From: Desulfarculus sp.
Lineage (GTDB): Bacteria; Desulfobacterota; Desulfarculia; Desulfarculales; Desulfarculaceae
Direction: 5' to 3'
DNA: 44,751 nucleotides
Assembly (NCBI GenBank): GCA_003605055.1
Contig: QZKP01000037.1
Span: 1-44,751 of the forward strand
This document shows positions 1-6,510 of this stretch, piece by piece (the first letter of the stretch is position 1; each line of letters starts with the position of its first letter). The notes beneath the pieces are model-generated. The model did no database searches, was not told the origin of the DNA, and was given only the letters and a program-made list of their open reading frames with translations. The position numbers and the translations under genes were made by a program.

Positions 1-119
1 CTTGGCTTCCGAAATCCTTGCACGGAGCACATACTTGTTTTTCATGCCCATACAGCTAGTTAGGGTACTTCAACATACTCCCAACTAGTCAAGGGCCTAG
101 AATAATTAGTTATTTGTAG

Positions 120-148
120 TTGACAGGCTTTTTCGGTCGCATCAGAAT
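120..148 (+). promoter_or_regulatory. Candidate distal promoter
   Basis: A perfect -35 hexamer TTGACA at 120-125 is followed after 17 bases by CAGAAT at 143-148, which matches 4 of 6 positions of TATAAT. If used, it would give a leader of over 200 bases before the first PEP-CTERM gene. Position and spacing are read from the sequence; activity is inferred. Confidence 0.35.
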
Positions 149-270
149 TATTTAACAAGCAACTTGATGATCACCTAGGTTCCTTGGGGCTTCCGTCTGG
201 ACCAGGGGTGTGGTCTGGGCAGTTCGGTAAGGGAAGACCGGGGAACTTGGCCAGTAAATTAAAAAAATTA

Positions 271-298
271 TTGCTCCCCTGTCCAGGGAGGCTATAAT
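271..298 (+). promoter_or_regulatory. Candidate sigma-70 promoter for first PEP-CTERM gene
   Basis: TTGCTC at 271-276 and a perfect TATAAT at 293-298 are separated by 16 bases. The spacer holds an inverted repeat, CCCTG-TC-CAGGG at 77-88 past base 200 (277-288), flanked by CTC and AG, which could be an operator. The gene starts about 70 bases downstream. Confidence 0.55.
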
Positions 299-366
299 TA
301 ATATATTGGAAGAAAAATGGCGAAGGAAGGGTCCGCTTCCCCACGCCACGGAAACGAGGTAGAGCC

Positions 367-1077
367 ATGAGGAAAAAGCTAGCTGGCCTGGCCCTGTTGG
401 CCGCCATGTTGTTGCTGGCGGTCCCGGCCCAAGCTGACATCATCCAGACCCAGGCCTTTGGGCCCGCCATACCGGATTTTTCTCCGGTGCTGACCTTTAA
501 CAAGTACAGCGGCAACGTGGCCGACCTGACCGCCATCATCGTGGACCTGAGCCTGACCAGCACCGGCGGCCTGGGCCAGGTGGACAACGAGAGCTCCTCG
601 GTGGCCAACGTGCACGTTGAGTTCGGCACCAGCGGCTACTTGTTCTCCAGCGACGTGCTCCTGCCCTTCAACCTGATCAACCCCCTGACGCCGGTGAAGA
701 CCGTCACCGCGGCCGACTTTGTCCTGCAGCCCAACGACGGCGACGGCATCGGCGTGGACGTGGGTGGCCCGGACTACAACCAGTTGGTGGGCGGCGCCGA
801 CACCGCCACGGCCACGGGCAACGTCCTTTCCACCACCTTTGGTATGTACGTGGGGGCCGGCACCTTTGACATCACCGGCATAATCCAGACCTACCTGGCC
901 GTGACCGGCGCCAGCGGCATCTCCCAGGGCACCACCCCGCAGAACGCCGAGGGCTTCGTGCGGGTCACCTACCGGACCGCCGGCGGCGTGCCCGAGCCGG
1001 GCACCATGCTCCTGGTGGCCAGCGGCCTGGGCGGCCTGGCCGCTTGGCGCCGGCGTCGACGCCGCACCGCGGCCTAA
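367..1077 (+). CDS. PEP-CTERM sorting domain protein (first of tandem pair)
   Basis: This 236-residue protein has a signal peptide (residues 1-23, cleavage after AQA). A beta-rich Asp/Gly/Asn-rich body follows, and the C-terminus is a classic PEP-CTERM tail: VPEPG near residue 209, a short hydrophobic helix, then a cluster of six arginines. Such tails are recognised by exosortase, which cuts near VPEP and releases or anchors the protein outside the cell, often with exopolysaccharide. The body resembles choice-of-anchor proteins, but I am unsure of the exact family and its function is unknown. The start is supported by GAGG about seven bases before ATG. It is a close paralog of the next gene and is followed by its own terminator. 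No exosortase gene is in the window. Confidence 0.85.
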   Translation: MRKKLAGLALLAAMLLLAVPAQADIIQTQAFGPAIPDFSPVLTFNKYSGNVADLTAIIVDLSLTSTGGLGQVDNESSSVANVHVEFGTSGYLFSSDVLLPFNLINPLTPVKTVTAADFVLQPNDGDGIGVDVGGPDYNQLVGGADTATATGNVLSTTFGMYVGAGTFDITGIIQTYLAVTGASGISQGTTPQNAEGFVRVTYRTAGGVPEPGTMLLVASGLGGLAAWRRRRRRTAA

Positions 1078-1098
1078 GCCCATTCCCTCCGTATTCCA

Positions 1099-1125
1099 GG
1101 GCCCCTGCCAAGGGGCCCTTTTTAT
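1099..1125 (+). terminator. Rho-independent terminator
   Basis: The stem GGGCCCCT (1099-1106) pairs with AGGGGCCC (1111-1118) across a GCCA loop and is followed by a T-rich run. It lies about 20 bases after the first PEP-CTERM gene, so the two paralogs are probably separate transcripts. Confidence 0.9.
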
Positions 1126-1273
1126 TTGTCTATTCCCCTACCCTACCAGCATCCGGCCCCTTAGGTCAGCCGCCCAGAAACAAAAATACGGCCGCCCCTT
1201 GCCTCCTCAGCGGCAATCCTTACCATTAAGTCAGGAATAAATATCAATTCGGCCGACAGGCCTTAACGGGTGG

Positions 1274-1987
1274 ATGAAAATGGCCGAGCTAAGAAAGTTT
1301 TTTGCCATACTCGCCGCGGTGGCGATCCTGTTCGCCGCAGGAGTGGTCCGAGCGGACATCATCCAGACCCAGACTTTCGGTCCGGCGGTGCCCAACTTCT
1401 TCCCGGTGGTGACCTTCAATAAGTACACCGGCAACGTGGCTGACCTTACGGCCATCATCGTGGAGTTGAGCCTGACCAGCACCGGCGGCCTGGGCCAGGT
1501 GGACAACGAGAGCGCCTCGGTGGCCAATGTGTCGGTGGAGTTCGGCACCAGCGCCTATCTGCTGTCCGGCGACGTCACCCTGCCCTTCAACCTGATCAAC
1601 CCCCTGTCGCCGCTGACCGCCGTGACCAGCCAGAACTTCGTCTTGCAGCCTGACGACGGCGACGGCATCGGCGTAAACGCGGGCGGGCCGGACTATGGCC
1701 AGGTATTGGGCGGCACGGTGACCGACCTGGCCAGCGGCAACGTGCTCAGCACTTCCTTCGCCGACTACGTGGGCGCTGGCGCCTTTGACATTACCGCCTT
1801 CATCACCACCTATTTAGACGTAACCGGCGCCAGCGGCATATCTCAGGGCACCACCCCTCCCAATGCCGAGGGGTTTGTGCGGGTCACCTACCGGATCGCC
1901 GGCGGGGTGCCCGAGCCGGCCACCCTGCTGCTGGCGGCCAGCGGATTGGGCGGCCTGGCCGCCTGGCGGCGCCGCCGCCGCAGTTGA
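1274..1987 (+). CDS. PEP-CTERM sorting domain protein (second of tandem pair)
   Basis: This 237-residue protein is a tandem paralog of the gene before it. It has a signal peptide (residues 1-27, ending VVRA), a mature start DIIQTQ, a long shared stretch around LSLTSTGGLGQVDNES, and an almost identical PEP-CTERM tail (VPEPA, hydrophobic helix, arginine cluster). It is therefore expected to be exported and processed by exosortase. Identity is high along the whole length, with short runs identical at DNA level, so the pair arose by duplication or is kept similar by gene conversion. The second ATG at 1280 has better spacing from a GGGTGG element and may be the true start (235 residues). The molecular role is unknown. 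Confidence 0.85.
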   Translation: MKMAELRKFFAILAAVAILFAAGVVRADIIQTQTFGPAVPNFFPVVTFNKYTGNVADLTAIIVELSLTSTGGLGQVDNESASVANVSVEFGTSAYLLSGDVTLPFNLINPLSPLTAVTSQNFVLQPDDGDGIGVNAGGPDYGQVLGGTVTDLASGNVLSTSFADYVGAGAFDITAFITTYLDVTGASGISQGTTPPNAEGFVRVTYRIAGGVPEPATLLLAASGLGGLAAWRRRRRS

Positions 1988-2006
1988 TCCATCCTCCAAC
2001 TTAAGT

Positions 2007-2036
2007 GGCGTCCCGCCTCGCGGGGGGGCGCCTTTT
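2007..2036 (+). terminator. Rho-independent terminator
   Basis: A GC-rich hairpin (GGCG plus CCCGC, loop CTC, GCGGG, then CGCC with extra G bases) is followed by TTTTAT. It starts 20 bases after the second PEP-CTERM stop codon. Confidence 0.8.
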
Positions 2037-2078
2037 ATGTAATAATTAGCTGACCCTTTATTCTTTCCTGCATCCAGG

Positions 2079-2885
2079 GTGGTGCCTCAGTTGAGCATGA
2101 CCATGCTGCTGCACGTAACAATCCCCGCTGTGCTCGGTCGGCTGCTCCCGGTCCTGTTGGTCCCGTGCCTGCTGGCCCTGCCGGCCTGGGCCGCGGACAA
2201 ACCCAGCGCCGGGCCGGCTGAAAAGGACCTGGACCCCGGCGTCCGCATGTCCCTGCAGCTCATGAAGGGGCCCTATTTCAAGGCCTCCCCCGAGGAATAC
2301 CTCAGCGGCGGCATTGGGGCCTCCATCGTGGGCAACCACCGTTACGCGGTCAAGCTGCTCACCATGGCCATCGACTCCGGCGGCCTGAACATGGAGCAAC
2401 TGGCCCAGGCTTACCTGAACCGGGGCATGGCCCGCATGCACATCAACCAGCACCGTCTGGCCGTGGAGGACCTCACCAAGGCCCTGGAGAGCATGCCCGA
2501 CAAGTACGACACCTACTTCCAGTTGGGCAACGCCCTGCGCGCCCTGGGCGCCTTCACCGAGGCCATCATCGCCTACAACCGGGCCCTAGAGCTCAAGCCT
2601 GGCTATGCCCCGGCCTATTACATGCGGGGGTCGGTGTGGCTGATCAAGGGCGACAACCGCCTGGCGGTCAACGACTTCAGCGAGGCCATCCGGATGCGCC
2701 CCAAGATGGACGACGCCTTCTATCTGCGCTCCCAGGCCTACGAGGCCCTGGGAGAGTGGGACAAGGCCTTGGCCGACCTCAAGAGCTTCCACCTGCTCAA
2801 TCCCCTGGACGACAGCGTGGAGATATCCATCGCCCGGCTGCGGACCAGGATGGCCGAACCCAAGGCCTCCCCCGCGGGACGCTAG
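2079..2885 (+). CDS. Exported tetratricopeptide repeat protein
   Basis: The protein has up to 268 residues: a hydrophobic N-terminal signal (ending PAWA-AD near residue 38) and then four good TPR units between about residues 105 and 240, with Gly/Ala at the helix-packing positions and Pro at unit ends (for example ALELKPG). A degenerate fifth unit may precede them. TPR arrays are protein-binding scaffolds, and this one should act in the periplasm. The start is uncertain: GTG at 2079 and 2082 and ATG at 2097 and 2103 are all in frame, and none has a strong ribosome site. No partner is evident; the PEP-CTERM pair upstream is a positional hint only. Confidence 0.75.
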   Translation: MVPQLSMTMLLHVTIPAVLGRLLPVLLVPCLLALPAWAADKPSAGPAEKDLDPGVRMSLQLMKGPYFKASPEEYLSGGIGASIVGNHRYAVKLLTMAIDSGGLNMEQLAQAYLNRGMARMHINQHRLAVEDLTKALESMPDKYDTYFQLGNALRALGAFTEAIIAYNRALELKPGYAPAYYMRGSVWLIKGDNRLAVNDFSEAIRMRPKMDDAFYLRSQAYEALGEWDKALADLKSFHLLNPLDDSVEISIARLRTRMAEPKASPAGR

Positions 2886-2912
2886 CCGCCCGGCCGGTCA
2901 GGCCGGGGGCGG
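2886..2912. terminator. Bidirectional hairpin between convergent genes
   Basis: CCGCC-CGGCC (2886-2895) pairs with GGCCG...GGCGG (2901-2912). It sits directly after the TPR stop codon and overlaps the last codons of the convergent DUF1847 gene. It could end transcription from the left; the tail is only moderately T-rich. Confidence 0.55.
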
Positions 2913-3620
2913 CTTCTTGAGCTTCTGGTAATACACGTCCGACAAATACACTGCCGCCAGGGGGTTGTGGCCGGTCACCCGGTCCTTGACCGCCAGCACG
3001 GTGGTGGGCGCCTGGCTGTACTTGAAAAACATCGAGTCGTGGCCCACGCACAGGCCCAGCAGCACGTTGAACTGGCTGCCCTGGGCGTCCAGCAGCTTGG
3101 CCTGAAACACCGGGTTGCACATGGCCTCGAAACTGCCCTGGTATATCTTGTCCTCGTCGCCCAGGCCCAGGTCCTCCTTGGGCGTGGCCCCGGCCTTGCA
3201 CAGCACCGAGACCACCTCAAAGCCGTGCTGCTCGAATATCTCCTCCACGGCCGCGGCCTCGCGCACCAGGCCCGCGCAGAAGGCCAGGCCCAGGCGCCGG
3301 TAGCCCAGGCGCCGGGCGAACTCGCAGATTTCCTGTATGCGGGTCTTGCAGGGCTGCATCACGTAGGGCCGCTCGTGACGGTTGGCGTAGCAGGCCGCCT
3401 CCTGCAGCGAGGCCTGCCGGGCGAACTCGGCCAGCGCAGGGTCGGCGTACTCCGCGTTGGCCGCGGCCAGCACCGCGGCTTGGTGCTCGGTGGGGCAGTC
3501 CTTGCCCGCCAGGCCTTCGGGGCTGCGGCAGGCCCGCTTGGCCTGGGCCACGTGGCAGGAGGCGCAGGCTGGGGCTGGCGTTTCCGCGTCCTTGGGCGCG
3601 TGCTTATCTCTCGGCTTCAT
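2898..3620 (-). CDS. DUF1847 family cysteine-rich protein
   Basis: This 240-residue soluble protein matches DUF1847, a putative metal-binding family found mainly in anaerobes. The N-terminus carries Cys19, Cys22, Cys31 and Cys42 in a C-x2-C-x8-C-x10-C arrangement, and more cysteines follow in EAACYANR, MQPCKTRIQEIC and LCKAG. The second half holds the family signatures GLAFCAGL, FNVLLGLCVGHDSMF and DRVTGHNPLAAVY. The biochemical role of the family is not established; the cysteines suggest binding of zinc or an iron-sulfur cluster. The ATG is preceded by GAGG at good spacing. The next gene on this strand, an O-methyltransferase, lies 28 bases upstream, so the two may be co-transcribed. Confidence 0.85.
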   Translation of the reverse strand: MKPRDKHAPKDAETPAPACASCHVAQAKRACRSPEGLAGKDCPTEHQAAVLAAANAEYADPALAEFARQASLQEAACYANRHERPYVMQPCKTRIQEICEFARRLGYRRLGLAFCAGLVREAAAVEEIFEQHGFEVVSVLCKAGATPKEDLGLGDEDKIYQGSFEAMCNPVFQAKLLDAQGSQFNVLLGLCVGHDSMFFKYSQAPTTVLAVKDRVTGHNPLAAVYLSDVYYQKLKKPPPA

Positions 3621-3648
3621 CGTCTGCCTCGCACTTGGTTGTCGCTCA

Positions 3649-4248
3649 TTAGGCCCGCACGGCCAGGGCCAGACCGTCGCGCTCGGGCGAGTGGCCGGGC
3701 AGAAAGCACAAGAGCTGCGCCTCCAGCCAGGCCGGGTCTTCCCGCAGGGCCTGGTTGAAATCCTGGCTCCCGCTAAATGAGGTGTTGTCCACCACCAGCA
3801 GGCCGCCGGGCCGCAGCAGGCGGCCGCAGTGTCCCAGGGCCGGCAGATAGCCGGCCTTGTCTATGTCCAGGAAGGCCAGGTCATAGGGCCCCTCCAGGCC
3901 GGGCAGGACCTCGGCCGCCTGGCCCTGCCGCACCTGGCAGCTCCCGGCCAGGCCGGCCCGGGCCAAGTTGTCCCCGGCCCGCTGGGCCAGGACCGGGTCG
4001 CGCTCCAGGGTCAGCAGCCGGCCGGCTGGCCCCAGGCCCCGGCCCAGGCAGATGGTGGAGTAGCCGATGGCCGCGCCCAACTCCAGCACGGCCCGGGCCT
4101 GAGTGGCCTGCACCAGCATCTGCAGCAGCCGGCCCACCAGGGGGCCCACGATAGGTATGCCCTGGACCGCGGCCTCCTGCTGCAGCCCGGCCAGCAGGGG
4201 GTCGGAGCCAGGGGCCAGGCCGCGAAAGTATGACTCCAGCTCGGACAC
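3649..4248 (-). CDS. SAM-dependent O-methyltransferase (Methyltransf_3 type)
   Basis: This 199-residue class I methyltransferase resembles the caffeoyl-CoA/catechol O-methyltransferase family. Motif I is VLELGAAIGYSTI near residue 55, the acidic FLDIDK motif follows near residue 125, and the divalent-metal site reads VVDNTSFSG near residue 150. Bacterial members methylate hydroxyl groups of small aromatic compounds, with Mg or Mn as cofactor. The only in-frame start is GTG at 4248, which has a weak ribosome site. The substrate cannot be told from the sequence. Confidence 0.8.
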   Translation of the reverse strand: MSELESYFRGLAPGSDPLLAGLQQEAAVQGIPIVGPLVGRLLQMLVQATQARAVLELGAAIGYSTICLGRGLGPAGRLLTLERDPVLAQRAGDNLARAGLAGSCQVRQGQAAEVLPGLEGPYDLAFLDIDKAGYLPALGHCGRLLRPGGLLVVDNTSFSGSQDFNQALREDPAWLEAQLLCFLPGHSPERDGLALAVRA

Positions 4249-4337
4249 GGTGCAGGGCGCCTCGCTTTTTAAGGCCTGAGGGGGGCAGGGGCTGGCTGAT
4301 TAAAGCACGCCCGGCCGCCGGGCACAAGCCGGTCCCA

Positions 4338-4360
4338 GCGGGGCGCCGGCGGCGCCCCGC
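4338..4360 (-). terminator. Perfect 10-bp stem-loop after the small cysteine-rich ORF
   Basis: GCGGGGCGCC (4338-4347) and GGCGCCCCGC (4351-4360) form a perfect hairpin with a three-base loop, 17 bases past the stop codon of the 39-residue ORF. There is no T-run after it on the minus strand, so it may stabilise the mRNA or act as a weak terminator. Confidence 0.55.
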
Positions 4361-4377
4361 GAGGACTTGCGTTTCAG

Positions 4378-4497
4378 CTACTTTGTTTGCTTGTCCTTCG
4401 GGTCTTGTTCTGCCTTGGGTTTGGTAGCCTCGGTGCCCCTTGTCTCGACAATGGGCAGGCAACCGCACCCACAACTACATTGCTCGTTAGCAGCCAT
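4378..4497 (-). CDS. 39-residue cysteine-cluster peptide
   Basis: This is a short gene of 39 codons plus TAG with an excellent ribosome site: AAGGAGG six bases before ATG. The peptide begins MAANEQCSCGCGCLP, a run of four cysteines at 7, 9, 11 and 13 (CxCxCxC), and continues into a charged, probably disordered Lys/Glu/Thr tail. Four closely spaced thiols look like a metal or metalloid site, as in small metallothioneins, but I know no family for it. It lies 176 bases downstream of the acyl-CoA dehydrogenase gene, which also starts with a CxCxC motif, and that gene follows an ArsR regulator with a similar cluster. A longer 99-codon frame overlaps it out of phase and has no comparable start signal. 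Confidence 0.7.
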   Translation of the reverse strand: MAANEQCSCGCGCLPIVETRGTEATKPKAEQDPKDKQTK

Positions 4498-4673
4498 CGT
4501 ACGCCTCCTTCAAGTGGTGTTCTTGCCGCTTCACCGGACATCTCAACCTGTTTCATTGAAGTCCGGGGTTTTTGGTTCGGCTGGCCTGTTGCAAACCTCC
4601 TTTCCCCGTAGGCCGGCCACTCTCTTTGTCCAAATAGACTTCTTATCGGACGGCTCGCTTCACCGGCCGCCAC

Positions 4674-5825
4674 CTAAAACCCTAGCGCCGCCTTGGCAAT
4701 ATCCTGGCGCAACAACTCCGATGTCTTGAAGTGGAGCGTCAGCCCCCTGGCATCGCGGTATAGGCGCTCGACAACGTAATCCCGGCAGTATCCGTGCCCG
4801 CCGAGGACTTGGATGGCCTGGTCTGTAACCTCAAGGGCGGTCTCAGTGGCAAAGAGCTTGGCCTTGAAGGCCTCCACCAGGGCCGAGCTTGGCGTGGCGT
4901 CGGCCTTGGCCGCGCACTTGGCCAGCAAGGCGGCCGCCGCCTCGCTCCCCAGCACCATGTTGCTGATCAGGGACTGCACCGCCTGCTGGGCCCCGATGGG
5001 CGTGCCGGCAATGACTCGCTCCCGGGCATGCCTGAGCGCCGCTTCCGTGGCCTCGCGGGCAATGCCCAGGGCCATGGCCGCAGCGCCGAATATCCCCCAT
5101 CCTGCGATGCTGCCGGCCATGACCTGCATGCCTTGGTCCTCAACACCTAAGAGGTTTGCGGCCGGAACCTGGCAATCGCTGAAATGAATGGTTCGTGAGG
5201 AGGTGCCCCGCAAGCCCATTTTGTCCTCGATCCGATCAAAGGAAAGCCCAGGAGCGTCCTTGCTGACCAGGAGAGCGGTCAGACCCTGGGTGCCCTGACC
5301 TCCACCTGTCCGTGCCATGACCAGGTATAAGTCCGCTTCACCGGCCGAGGTGATGAATATTTTGGAGCCATTGAGCAGATAGATCTCGCCCTCTCGGTGG
5401 GCCCGGGTGGTGAGGGCAGCATGATTGCACCCGGAGTCCGGCTCGTGCACGGCAAAGGCCCCCAGTTTTTCCATCCTCATCAGCAGGGGCAGCAAACTGG
5501 CCTTGATCTCCTCACCGGCGGCGATTTCCACTGCCTTCAAGGCCACAACATGCGAGACGAAGACCAGCGCGGTGGAGGCGCAGGCCCGCGCCAGCTCCTC
5601 CACGACCGCGGTGAATCCAAGGCGTCCAGCCCCCAAGCCCCCCGCGACCGATTCCACGGCCACTGCCGGCAACTGGGCCTGGCCCATCACAGATATAGCC
5701 TCCCAGGGGAAGGCCCTGTCCTGGTCGGTCTGCGCGGCTCGCGGCGCCAGATGTTCTCTGGCGATCCTCCGGGCCAGATTCCCGACCTGACCTTGCTCAT
5801 TGGAGCAACCACACACACATTCCAC
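4674..5825 (-). CDS. Acyl-CoA dehydrogenase-like flavoprotein lacking the catalytic Glu
   Basis: This 383-residue protein has the acyl-CoA dehydrogenase fold: an N-terminal helical domain, the beta domain (YLLNGSKIFITSAGEADLYL) and the C-terminal FAD-binding helices (QVLGGHGYCRDY, VERLYRDA). Family members oxidise acyl-CoA thioesters and pass electrons to ETF. Two features are odd. Where most members have the catalytic Glu (EGTSEIQR), this one reads FKTSELLR, placing Phe near residue 366, and the alternative Glu of isovaleryl-CoA type enzymes also seems absent. The usual GSD in the substrate region reads GCN. The N-terminus is MECVCGCSNEQ, a cysteine cluster not usual in the family. I chose GTG at 5825 because AAAGGAG lies eight bases before it; an ATG at 5846 is also possible. 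Confidence 0.8.
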   Translation of the reverse strand: MECVCGCSNEQGQVGNLARRIAREHLAPRAAQTDQDRAFPWEAISVMGQAQLPAVAVESVAGGLGAGRLGFTAVVEELARACASTALVFVSHVVALKAVEIAAGEEIKASLLPLLMRMEKLGAFAVHEPDSGCNHAALTTRAHREGEIYLLNGSKIFITSAGEADLYLVMARTGGGQGTQGLTALLVSKDAPGLSFDRIEDKMGLRGTSSRTIHFSDCQVPAANLLGVEDQGMQVMAGSIAGWGIFGAAAMALGIAREATEAALRHARERVIAGTPIGAQQAVQSLISNMVLGSEAAAALLAKCAAKADATPSSALVEAFKAKLFATETALEVTDQAIQVLGGHGYCRDYVVERLYRDARGLTLHFKTSELLRQDIAKAALGF

Positions 5826-5859
5826 GATGCCCACTCCTTTCTTCATCCGAATAGTTACA

Positions 5860-5883
5860 TTAAGCAGTTTCGCAAATGCTTAA
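5860..5883. promoter_or_regulatory. Inverted-repeat operator candidate before the dehydrogenase gene
   Basis: TTAAGCA (5860-5866) and TGCTTAA (5877-5883) form a perfect inverted repeat with a ten-base centre. The right arm with its flank, ATGCTTAACTA (5876-5886), recurs exactly at 6350-6360 in front of the ArsR gene. Size and symmetry suit a dimeric winged-helix repressor. Binding by the adjacent ArsR protein is inferred. Confidence 0.6.
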
Positions 5884-5921
5884 CTATATGCCCCAAAAAA
5901 ATGCCCCGAAGAATCCGCGGC

Positions 5922-6332
5922 CTATTCCAACTCCGCCAGCCGCTGACGCAGCGCGGCCAACTCTTTCTGCAATTCCTGCTCGCGCCTCTTCAAGGCCGCC
6001 AGCTCATCGGCGCGGCCAGGCGGCTCCTCGACTGCCTGCCGACAAGCGCCTCGGCACCCGCAGTCGCATACCGAAGCCAGCATTTCCCCGCACTGCTCCA
6101 GAGCAGGGGGCTTGAGGTCATAGGGAACCCAGTAGCCCTGCCGCCGCCTCTCCACCAGCCCCGCCTGGCGCAGGGCCTTCATGTGCTGGGAAACCGCCGC
6201 CGGGGTCAGACCCAACTTCTTGGCCAGGTCGTTCACGCCCAACGGACCGTTTTCTTTGAGAAGGTTTATAATCTTGATACGGGACTCCACGCCCAGTAGT
6301 TTAAATAATTCAGCTTGTTCAGCTTCCATCAT
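5922..6332 (-). CDS. ArsR-family regulator with C-terminal cysteine cluster and coiled coil
   Basis: This 136-residue protein has an ArsR-type winged helix at about residues 5-70 (LLGVESRIKIINLLKENGP, then the recognition helix LTPAAVSQHMKALRQAGLV). A cysteine group follows at residues 81, 89, 91, 93 and 97 (read as C, then VCDCGCRGAC), and the C-terminal 35 residues are a strongly charged coiled coil. ArsR proteins are dimeric repressors released by metals, metalloids or redox change, so the cysteines are the likely sensor. The start is ATG at 6332 or 6329, behind GGGTGA; a TTG at 6341 is also in frame. It precedes the dehydrogenase on the same strand, and an operator-like repeat lies before each gene. 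It is not a standard arsenic operon, because no arsB, arsC or acr3 is present. Confidence 0.85.
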   Translation of the reverse strand: MMEAEQAELFKLLGVESRIKIINLLKENGPLGVNDLAKKLGLTPAAVSQHMKALRQAGLVERRRQGYWVPYDLKPPALEQCGEMLASVCDCGCRGACRQAVEEPPGRADELAALKRREQELQKELAALRQRLAELE

Positions 6333-6341
6333 TTCACCCAA

Positions 6342-6360
6342 TTAAGTTTATGCTTAACTA
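6342..6360. promoter_or_regulatory. Second operator candidate, at the ArsR promoter
   Basis: TTAAG (6342-6346) and CTTAA (6353-6357) form an inverted repeat with a six-base centre. The 11-base word ATGCTTAACTA (6350-6360) is shared with 5876-5886. It overlaps the proposed -10 element of the ArsR gene, as expected for autoregulation. Confidence 0.55.
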
Positions 6361-6386
6361 CTACATTGAATGAGCCGCCATGTCAA
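6358..6386 (-). promoter_or_regulatory. Candidate promoter of the ArsR gene
   Basis: On the minus strand a perfect TTGACA (6386-6381) is followed after 17 bases by TAGTAG (6363-6358), a weak -10. The start codon lies about 25 bases further on. The weak -10 overlaps the operator candidate. Confidence 0.45.
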
Positions 6387-6466
6387 GCCGTTTTGACTGA
6401 GGCTTGAAATTCTTCGTCTCCTCTGGATTTCAGATGGCATGCTGCGCCATGTCCGCACAAACCAAA

Positions 6467-6487
6467 GCCGGGGCGCGCGGCCCCGGC
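6467..6487 (-). terminator. Terminator of the CoA-ligase gene
   Basis: GCCGGGGC (6467-6474) and GCCCCGGC (6480-6487) form an eight-pair stem. On the minus strand it is followed by TTTGGTTTG. It lies 24 bases past the stop codon of the PaaK-like gene. Confidence 0.7.
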
Positions 6488-6510
6488 TGGTTCGCGGATG
6501 GCAACGACCC

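Larger units (their letters stand above)
1..366. other. 5' non-coding region upstream of the PEP-CTERM pair
   Basis: No convincing gene was seen in this 366-base stretch. It is clearly more AT-rich than the rest of the window, especially around 60-170 and 255-310. It holds two candidate promoters reading toward the PEP-CTERM gene, at 120-148 and 271-298. The two reading frames that span it on the minus strand are antisense shadows without ribosome sites. Confidence 0.6.

Noticed and set aside
1126..1273. Sigma-54 type promoter before the second PEP-CTERM gene
   Set aside because: PEP-CTERM genes are sometimes RpoN-controlled, but the only GG...GC pair here is spaced nine rather than ten bases and the flanks do not fit.
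4374..4673. 99-codon minus-strand frame over the small cysteine peptide
   Set aside because: Its start lacks a good ribosome site, whereas the out-of-phase 39-codon frame has an ideal one and a cysteine motif shared with its neighbours.
5922..6332. Classical arsenic resistance operon
   Set aside because: The regulator is ArsR-type, but no arsenate reductase, arsenite pump or ArsA/ArsD gene is present, and the cysteine cluster sits after the DNA-binding domain rather than in the ELCVCDL helix.
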